NCBI GenBank assembly: GCA_964529795.1 | Contig: CAZGXM010000072.1 | Location: 1 to 10,750 of the forward strand | Source of the DNA: CAZGXM01 sp964529795 | GTDB lineage: Bacteria > Bacillota > JADQBR01 | Reading direction: 5' to 3' | Length of the DNA: 10,750 nucleotides | In this document: piece after piece, positions 6,820-10,750 of the stretch | Layout of the letters: the number at the start of each line of letters is the position of its first letter | Position numbering within the stretch: position 1 is the first letter of the stretch | The notes under the pieces: generated by a model | The model's input: the letters and a program-made list of their open reading frames with translations, nothing else | The model's database searches: none | Told to the model about the DNA's origin: nothing | Made by a program: the position numbers and the translations under genes

Positions 6820-8085
6820 ATGCGTGATTTTAAATATTTATTTGTTATGATTTTGGCCGTTGCTTTAATGATAATCAGCGGCTGCAGCAAACCTGCCCAA
6901 AAGCCCCAACAGCAGCAACAACAGCCGGTAGGGGTGAGCCTGCCGGACCTGAACAGTGACAGCGGCAAGGCGCTGAAAAAGGCATTTGATCAAAACAAGG
7001 AAAAACAGGTGAAAATAATTTTTAAAGATGCCAGGAATGATGCTGCCCAACAAGAACTGCAGGTACAGGAATTGCTGGAACAAAAGGTAAAGGTTATAGT
7101 AATAGAATTTATTGAACCTTTACAGGCCATGCGCCTGGTGGAGCAGATAAAGGGCCAGGGGATTAAAATACTGGCAATTAACAATTTACCTCCCAATGTG
7201 CCTTTAGAAGGTTATATCGGGCCGGATTTCACCCGGGTTGGCCAATTGCAGGGCCAGTTCATTTTAAATAGAAAAAAGGAGTTAAGTAAGCCTGAAGTGA
7301 TGGCGCTGCTGGAAAAAGACAAGCCCACTGCCTTGGCAGTCATCGATGGTGAAAGCGGGATATTGTCCGGACAAGTTAAGGTAGAAGCCAAGGAAATAAC
7401 CACCACCAGTCCGACTGTGACAAAGTCGGAAGTACAAAAAGCCATCACAACTGGGAAGAATCCCGGGGCGATTACTACATCGGCACCTGATTTAACCAAA
7501 GCATTTTTGGAGAGTGCCGTGGATCCCACTCTCGTTACTGTGGGGACCGGCATTACCAAAGAGAGTGCCCAGGCCATCATGATGGGTCTTCACGATGCGG
7601 ATGTAGACCTGATGCCGGATTTGGTGGGAACTTATGCTGTAAAGGCTGCAAAGGAACTGGTAAAAAACGGTTTTTGGCAGTCCGATACCGTTATCAATAA
7701 TGAAAATTATGATATCCCCGCGACTTTTGTCCCGGTCCGGTTAATTACCAAGGATAACTTATTTTTAGTAAAGAAACGTTTGGGTAAAATTGCGGCAAAA
7801 CCGCCTCAGCAAGCCCAAAGCCAGGGGCAGCAGGGTGGCCAACAGAGTGGGAGCGGCGGGAGCCAAGGCAGCGGCGGACAAAGCCAGGGTCAAAGCGAGG
7901 GAGGCGGAAAACAGGGTACCAAGTTAATTATTGAAACCACTGACGGCAAAAAAATGGAGTTACAGATAGACGGTGAGATTAAATCCGTGCAGGTACAAAA
8001 GGGTGGTCAAAAACAAGAAGGTCAGCAGGGCGGCGGCCAACAGGGAGGCCAGCAAGGAGGGAAACAGCAACAAATAGGCATGTGA
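6820..8085 (+). CDS. Sugar-type periplasmic-binding-protein-like lipoprotein with Gln/Gly-rich tail
   Basis: 421-residue lipoprotein. Signal peptide ends MIISGC with Cys22, then a Gln-rich linker (KPQQQQQQPVG). Residues about 36-326 resemble the RbsB/XylF class (type 1 periplasmic binding fold): VGVSLPDLN start, FKDARNDAAQQELQVQELLEQ, KVIVIEFIEPLQAMRLV, ILAINNLP, YIGPDFTRVGQLQG, and a late NENYDIPATFVPVRLITKDN. The last 95 residues (327-421) are Gln/Gly/Ser-rich, broken by one ordered-looking strand pair (LIIETTDGKKMELQIDGE, about 369-386). ATG 6820 is used because GAGGTGAT lies just upstream and the signal peptide begins there; 29 upstream in-frame codons have no ribosome site. No ABC permease or ATPase is adjacent, so it may be a receptor or a surface protein and not an uptake component. 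Ligand unknown. Confidence 0.85.
   Translation: MRDFKYLFVMILAVALMIISGCSKPAQKPQQQQQQPVGVSLPDLNSDSGKALKKAFDQNKEKQVKIIFKDARNDAAQQELQVQELLEQKVKVIVIEFIEPLQAMRLVEQIKGQGIKILAINNLPPNVPLEGYIGPDFTRVGQLQGQFILNRKKELSKPEVMALLEKDKPTALAVIDGESGILSGQVKVEAKEITTTSPTVTKSEVQKAITTGKNPGAITTSAPDLTKAFLESAVDPTLVTVGTGITKESAQAIMMGLHDADVDLMPDLVGTYAVKAAKELVKNGFWQSDTVINNENYDIPATFVPVRLITKDNLFLVKKRLGKIAAKPPQQAQSQGQQGGQQSGSGGSQGSGGQSQGQSEGGGKQGTKLIIETTDGKKMELQIDGEIKSVQVQKGGQKQEGQQGGGQQGGQQGGKQQQIGM
7800..8080 (+). repeat. Low-complexity Gln/Gly-coding repeats
   Basis: Irregular short repeats such as CAGCAGGGTGGCCAACAG and CAGGGAGGCCAGCAAGGAGGG encode QQGGQQ-type units in the tail of the lipoprotein, in two blocks separated by about 80 bases of ordinary sequence (about 7920-8000). 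The units are imperfect in length and sequence, so this is coding low complexity and not a precise tandem array. Confidence 0.8.
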
Positions 8086-8147
8086 ATTGAACCGGATAAA
8101 TATTTTTGGTATTCGCAAACGGGGGAAGTATTAGTAAAAATAATGAA

Positions 8148-8171
8148 AAGAGGCCTGAAAGAAGGCCTCTT
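8148..8171 (-). terminator. Intrinsic terminator of the phosphoglucose isomerase gene
   Basis: AAGAGGCCT (8148-8156) and AGGCCTCTT (8163-8171) make a perfect 9-bp stem with a 6-nt loop, 13 nt past the isomerase stop. On the minus strand it is followed by TTTTCATTATTTTT, a good U-rich tail. On the plus strand the tail is poorer, but the hairpin may also end the converging lipoprotein transcript. Confidence 0.8.
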
Positions 8172-8184
8172 AAATAATTAAGGT

Positions 8185-8919
8185 TTATTTCAACAATGCG
8201 AAAGTCCCGGGATTATCTTTGAACGCCCGGTACAGCCCTGTTTCCGGTGCCATTTCCACCGGCTGGTCCAGGGACGGCGCGGCCACAAGCTTCAGACCTA
8301 CGGAGTTGTGATAATTTTCATTCTTGACAAATTCCCGTTTACCATTATCACCTTTAATGCAGTAATAAGCCGCACCCCTTTTGTCAGTAAAAGGTTGGTA
8401 TAGAGAGGGAAAATTACTTTCAATCAAATTGGCCATAACCAGAGGTTCTTCGCCAGGGTTGACGGTGATATGCCCGTAGTTTGGCGGAATAAATACCTTA
8501 TCACCTTTCTTGGCTTCCACAGCCATAATTTCCGCTACTTCCCCGGTACGGTTATTTTTCTGTAACAGGTACAGTGCTTCGCCGCTAAGGACTTCGTAAT
8601 ATTCCGAGTACGTTTCGGAAGATTGAGGTTTTAAAGGGTGAAAGTGCCCGATGGTTTTTATGTATTCGCGGTCGATAAGACCCGGCAGTAGGACGGTGAT
8701 ATCATAGCGGATATTGTTATCTAAAAAAAGTGAGCGGTCGTCCCTGTGGTGTACACCCCGGTACATATAATATAAAGGCCGTTCGCTGAGTGGAACAGAC
8801 TTGTAAAGTACGTCACCGGCATCTTTTAAACGTCGTACTGCCGGCTGGGGTGCGTAAATGTCTTCCGCAAAAGTCAGCAACCCTTCGGGATTAAGCTCAA
8901 AGTCCTGTCCCATTATCAT
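8185..8919 (-). CDS. Cupin-type glucose-6-phosphate isomerase (archaeal-type PGI)
   Basis: Cytoplasmic metal-dependent interconversion of glucose 6-phosphate and fructose 6-phosphate. The 244-residue protein matches the cupin PGI family first described from Pyrococcus furiosus, unrelated to the usual bacterial Pgi. Seen: REYIKTIGHFHP with metal ligands H92 and H94, SEYYEVLSGEALYLLQ with the likely Glu ligand E106, and VFIPPNYGHITVNPGEEP with H150, giving the His-His-Glu-His set. It is longer than the 189-residue Pyrococcus enzyme, with an extended C-terminus and about five extra residues between the His pair and the Glu. ATG 8919 is chosen for the AGGAGGG site 7 nt upstream. It is a single-gene transcript: own promoter (8963-8991), own terminator (8148-8171). 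It either replaces or supplements a classical Pgi elsewhere in the genome. Confidence 0.92.
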   Translation of the reverse strand: MIMGQDFELNPEGLLTFAEDIYAPQPAVRRLKDAGDVLYKSVPLSERPLYYMYRGVHHRDDRSLFLDNNIRYDITVLLPGLIDREYIKTIGHFHPLKPQSSETYSEYYEVLSGEALYLLQKNNRTGEVAEIMAVEAKKGDKVFIPPNYGHITVNPGEEPLVMANLIESNFPSLYQPFTDKRGAAYYCIKGDNGKREFVKNENYHNSVGLKLVAAPSLDQPVEMAPETGLYRAFKDNPGTFALLK

Positions 8920-8962
8920 AATAAAGCCCTCCTATATAGGGTAAGGTATTACTTCGCTCCTT

Positions 8963-8991
8963 ATTATACATCACGGTATGGAAAAATACAA
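8963..8991 (-). promoter_or_regulatory. Promoter for the cupin PGI gene
   Basis: On the minus strand a perfect -10 TATAAT (8968-8963) follows a 17-bp spacer and a -35-like TTGTAT (8991-8986, three of six consensus bases). Transcription would start near 8956, giving a leader of about 37 nt that carries the AGGAGGG site. Confidence 0.6.
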
Positions 8992-9020
8992 AAGAAGTTT
9001 TACTGCCTGTTTTTAAACGG

Positions 9021-9090
9021 CCAAACCCGGTACTCAACTGGTTGCCAACAGTAAGGCGAATTTTGACGTTTGGTTGAGTACCGGGTTTGG
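9021..9090 (+). terminator. Long perfect hairpin with plus-strand T-run
   Basis: CCAAACCCGGTACTCAAC (9021-9038) pairs perfectly with GTTGAGTACCGGGTTTGG (9073-9090), an 18-bp stem with a 34-nt loop, followed on the plus strand by TTTTTT (9091-9096). It lies between two minus-strand transcription units: 11 nt past the stop of the small Cys-rich gene and 30 bp before the isomerase -35. For the minus strand, where it would be expected to terminate the Cys-rich operon, the tail is CCGTTTAAAAAC and weak. The stem and T-run show a terminator of plus-strand transcription, or a structural element with another role. Confidence 0.6.
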
Positions 9091-9100
9091 TTTTTTCGGC

Positions 9101-9259
9101 TTATACTTGGCTGAGAGGTTGCCCGCAACAGTCGCCACCCTGCTCAAAACTTGAACCGCAACTGGGGCAATAATAAGTACCCTGCCGGAGCATGGGCTTT
9201 TCGCAACAGGAGTCCGGCAACCGCTTGGTCTTGCCACAGGTGACGCAGACATAAGCCAT
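9101..9259 (-). CDS. Tandem CxxC...CC mini-protein (desulforedoxin/zinc-ribbon-like, 52 aa)
   Basis: A 52-residue product starting MAYVCVTCGK and ending CCGQPLSQV. ATG 9259-9257 follows GGAGGTGAT with about 8 nt from GGAGG, and the frame closes at TAA 9103-9101. It holds eight Cys in two equally spaced units: C5/C8 with C18/C19, and C31/C34 with C44/C45, each with nine residues between CxxC and CC. Both units read Y-x(0,1)-CxxCG...CC-x-x-P-M/L, so the protein looks like an internal duplication. CxxCG...CCG-x-x-M is the metal-binding pattern of desulforedoxin and the N-terminal domain of desulfoferrodoxin, where the gap is longer (about 15). It could bind two Fe or Zn ions. It lies 24 nt downstream of the 121-residue gene, so the two are co-transcribed. 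Real gene: very likely; the redox role is inference. Confidence 0.82.
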   Translation of the reverse strand: MAYVCVTCGKTKRLPDSCCEKPMLRQGTYYCPSCGSSFEQGGDCCGQPLSQV

Positions 9260-9283
9260 CAGGATCACCTCCCGGAAGGACAG

Positions 9284-9649
9284 TTACTTGCCATACATCT
9301 CCCTGATAACCTTGGTGACAATGGGTTTTTCATCATCATCCAGCATTCTTTTCAGGGAAAATTCCACTACCGTTGTTAAGGAACCATCAGGTAACTCATA
9401 AATTTCCGATTTTACAATTTTACCGATACCGATTACTTCCTGACTTTTGGTGATAATCAATACTTCCAAACCGACCGGGTATACCAATTTGTGTCCTTCG
9501 CGGAAAAACCCCAAAATTATATTGCCGGAAGTTCTTTTCCACAGCAATAGATTTTCATTTTCACTGCCTTGAATTTTTTGACCTGGTTCTGCAGGCAGTT
9601 CATCCACAGGTAATCTCAGCAACCAGGTGAATTCAAATTTGTACCCCAT
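9284..9649 (-). CDS. Conserved-looking hypothetical protein (121 aa)
   Basis: ATG 9649-9647 follows AGAGGTGA with good spacing and the frame runs to TAA 9286-9284. The product starts MGYKFEFTWLLRLPVDEL and is predicted cytosolic with mixed strands; it has no signal, membrane segment or Cys. The middle (GHKLVYPVGLEVLIITKSQEVIGIGKI) looks like a beta-rich small domain, and its pattern of a YP-x(2)-LEV strand, then IG-x-GKI, faintly recalls the Bacillus DUF2584 family, which I offer only as a guess. It is the first gene of a two-gene minus-strand operon with the Cys-rich mini-protein and is transcribed divergently from prkA. Function unknown. Confidence 0.8.
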   Translation of the reverse strand: MGYKFEFTWLLRLPVDELPAEPGQKIQGSENENLLLWKRTSGNIILGFFREGHKLVYPVGLEVLIITKSQEVIGIGKIVKSEIYELPDGSLTTVVEFSLKRMLDDDEKPIVTKVIREMYGK

Positions 9650-9700
9650 TTTCGTTCACCTCTCCCTATAGCTTGAGTTTTCTGTACAATTATTATGCTT

Positions 9701-9732
9701 AAATTTACCATAATTTAGCCAAATTTGCTACC
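9701..9732. repeat. Three A/T-rich repeats in 10-bp phase
   Basis: AAATTTACC (9701-9709), TAATTTAGCC (9711-9720) and AAATTTGCTACC (9721-9732) place an AATTT core every 10 bp, in the divergent region between the minus-strand operon and prkA. Helical phasing of such tracts can bend DNA or mark a multi-site operator. The stretch 9650-9885 otherwise holds no gene. Confidence 0.3.
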
Positions 9733-9828
9733 TTTTTGGTCAAGCAGGGCACTTCTTTTTGTTTTTCGACGGCATATATATTAATTAAAGTGGTTAAAGA
9801 GGACGTTCGAAAAGTGTGACATAGAAAT

Positions 9829-9852
9829 TGTTAAACCTTTTTGAACGGGTAC
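9829..9852 (+). promoter_or_regulatory. Candidate sigma-B/F-like promoter for prkA
   Basis: TGTTAA (9829-9834), a 12-bp gap, then GGGTAC (9847-9852) loosely fits the GTTTAA-N12-14-GGGTAT pattern of general-stress or forespore sigma factors, 33 bp before the prkA start. prkA homologues are stress- or sporulation-regulated in several bacteria. Neither box is a full match and no clear housekeeping promoter is visible here. Confidence 0.3.
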
Positions 9853-9885
9853 GACAGATACTTCTAAGGCTAAGGGGGAGAATTT

Positions 9886-10750
9886 ATGGATGTCTTGGAA
9901 CGACTACAGCAATTTCGCCAGCAAGAAAAAGCCTTGGCCTGGGAGGGGACTTTTGCAGATTACCTCCAGTTGGTTAAAGAAAAGCCGGAAATAACGCGGC
10001 TGGCCCATGCCAGGATATATGACATGATAGTCAGCCATGGAGTGGAAGAAACCGAAACAGGTAAACACTACAATTTTTTTACTTCGGAAATTTTCGGGCT
10101 GGATAAGGTTTTGGAAAGGCTGGTGGAGGAATACTTCCATTCCGCTGCCCGGCGGCTGGACGTTCGTAAAAGGATTCTTTTGTTAATGGGTCCGGTCAGC
10201 GGGGGTAAATCCACCATAGTATCAATGCTTAAGAGAGGTTTGGAGCAATACACACGTACTGGTGCAGGGGCGGTATATGCCGTCAGGGAATGCCCCATGC
10301 ATGAAGAGCCGCTCCACCTCATTCCCCGGCAGCTGCGGGAGGAGTTTTCCCGGGAGTACGGGGTATATATTGAGGGTAATCTCTGTCCGGCCTGCAGTTT
10401 GATGGTGGAGGAGGGGTACCGGGGCCAGATTGAAAGGGTTCCCGTCCGGCGAATTCTTTTTTCCGAGGAAAAACGGGTGGGGATAGGCACCTTCAGCCCT
10501 TCCGACCCGAAATCCCAGGATATTGCCGATCTTACCGGCAGTATTGACTTTTCCACCATCTCGGAGTACGGTTCGGAATCAGACCCCCGGGCGTACCGGT
10601 TTGACGGCGAACTGAACAAGGCCAACAGGGGGATCATGGAATTCCAGGAAATGTTGAAAGCAGATGAAAAGTTTCTCTACAACCTGCTCAGTCTTTCCCA
10701 GGAAGGCAACTTCAAGGCGGGGCGCTTTGCGCTTATTTCTGCTGACGAGA
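9886..10750 (+). CDS. prkA: PrkA family AAA+ serine protein kinase/protease, 3'-truncated by window edge
   Basis: First 288 residues of a protein usually about 630 long; the frame is open to the right edge. ATG 9886 follows AGGGGGAG with about 5 nt spacing. The start reads MDVLERLQQFRQQEKALAWEG, and the AAA domain has Walker A GPVSGGKST at 102-110, the PrkA-specific ECPMHEEPLHLIP segment at 135-147, the Cys pair CPAC at 167-170, and FDGELNKANRGIMEFQEMLK at 239-258, the Walker B/sensor region typical of this family. PrkA was first described as a serine kinase in B. subtilis and later reported to act as a AAA+ Lon-like protease affecting sporulation. In spore formers it commonly heads a cluster with yhbH and spoVR; those would lie beyond this window if present. 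Confidence 0.96.
   Translation, partial: MDVLERLQQFRQQEKALAWEGTFADYLQLVKEKPEITRLAHARIYDMIVSHGVEETETGKHYNFFTSEIFGLDKVLERLVEEYFHSAARRLDVRKRILLLMGPVSGGKSTIVSMLKRGLEQYTRTGAGAVYAVRECPMHEEPLHLIPRQLREEFSREYGVYIEGNLCPACSLMVEEGYRGQIERVPVRRILFSEEKRVGIGTFSPSDPKSQDIADLTGSIDFSTISEYGSESDPRAYRFDGELNKANRGIMEFQEMLKADEKFLYNLLSLSQEGNFKAGRFALISADE

Noticed and set aside
7800..8080. Repeats considered as a CRISPR or precise tandem array
   Set aside because: Units vary in length and sequence, there are no spacers, and the reading frame encodes a continuous Gln/Gly tail.
9034..9252. 72-codon minus-strand frame overlapping the Cys-rich gene
   Set aside because: It is out of frame with the well-initiated 52-residue gene, runs into the hairpin and has no ribosome site.
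10068..10637. 189-codon minus-strand open frame opposite prkA
   Set aside because: The plus strand carries an unmistakable PrkA domain with Walker A; this frame is Ser/Arg-rich shadow sequence.

Overview
The window reads as chromosomal DNA from a spore-forming anaerobic Firmicute, most likely a Desulfotomaculum/Pelotomaculum-like member of the Clostridia. This is inferred from consensus AGGAGG-type ribosome sites before nearly every gene, two lipobox lipoproteins, a PrkA homologue, a CitA/DcuS-type two-component system, a cupin-type phosphoglucose isomerase and a desulforedoxin-like small Cys protein. The assignment to a genus is not proven. I see no rRNA, tRNA, insertion sequence, CRISPR array or riboswitch.

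Layout. (1) 1-693, minus strand: N-terminal 231 residues of a DASS/SLC13 anion permease that runs off the left edge. (2) 694-989: divergent control region with a good extended -10 element, a short inverted repeat and a possible tiny leader ORF. (3) 990-6497, plus strand: five tightly spaced genes, namely a dicarboxylate/citrate-type sensor kinase, its response regulator, an orphan TRAP-type solute-binding lipoprotein, epoxyqueuosine reductase QueG and a membrane-anchored lytic transglycosylase. They end at a strong hairpin at 6504-6527. (4) 6526-6684, minus strand: a 52-residue basic small protein. (5) 6820-8085, plus strand: a sugar-binding-protein-like lipoprotein with a Gln/Gly-rich tail. 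(6) 8185-8919, minus strand: cupin-type glucose-6-phosphate isomerase with its own promoter and terminator. (7) 9021-9090: an 18-bp perfect stem whose T-run faces the opposite way from the flanking genes. (8) 9649-9101, minus strand: a two-gene operon of a 121-residue unknown protein and a 52-residue protein made of two CxxC...CC units. (9) From 9886, plus strand: the first 288 residues of PrkA, cut by the right edge.

How the genes fit together. The left part looks like a sensing and uptake module for C4-dicarboxylates or citrate. The kinase keeps the ligand-binding Arg/His pattern of DcuS/CitA, the regulator is of the CitB/DcuR type, the permease is divergent, and a TRAP-like binding protein lies downstream with no TRAP membrane subunits beside it. 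This resembles the Bacillus subtilis DctB-DctS-DctR arrangement, in which a binding protein serves sensing, but with a DASS carrier in place of DctA. The most original items are the tandem desulforedoxin-like mini-protein, the oddly oriented 70-nt hairpin next to it, and the orphan binding lipoprotein with the Q/G-rich tail.
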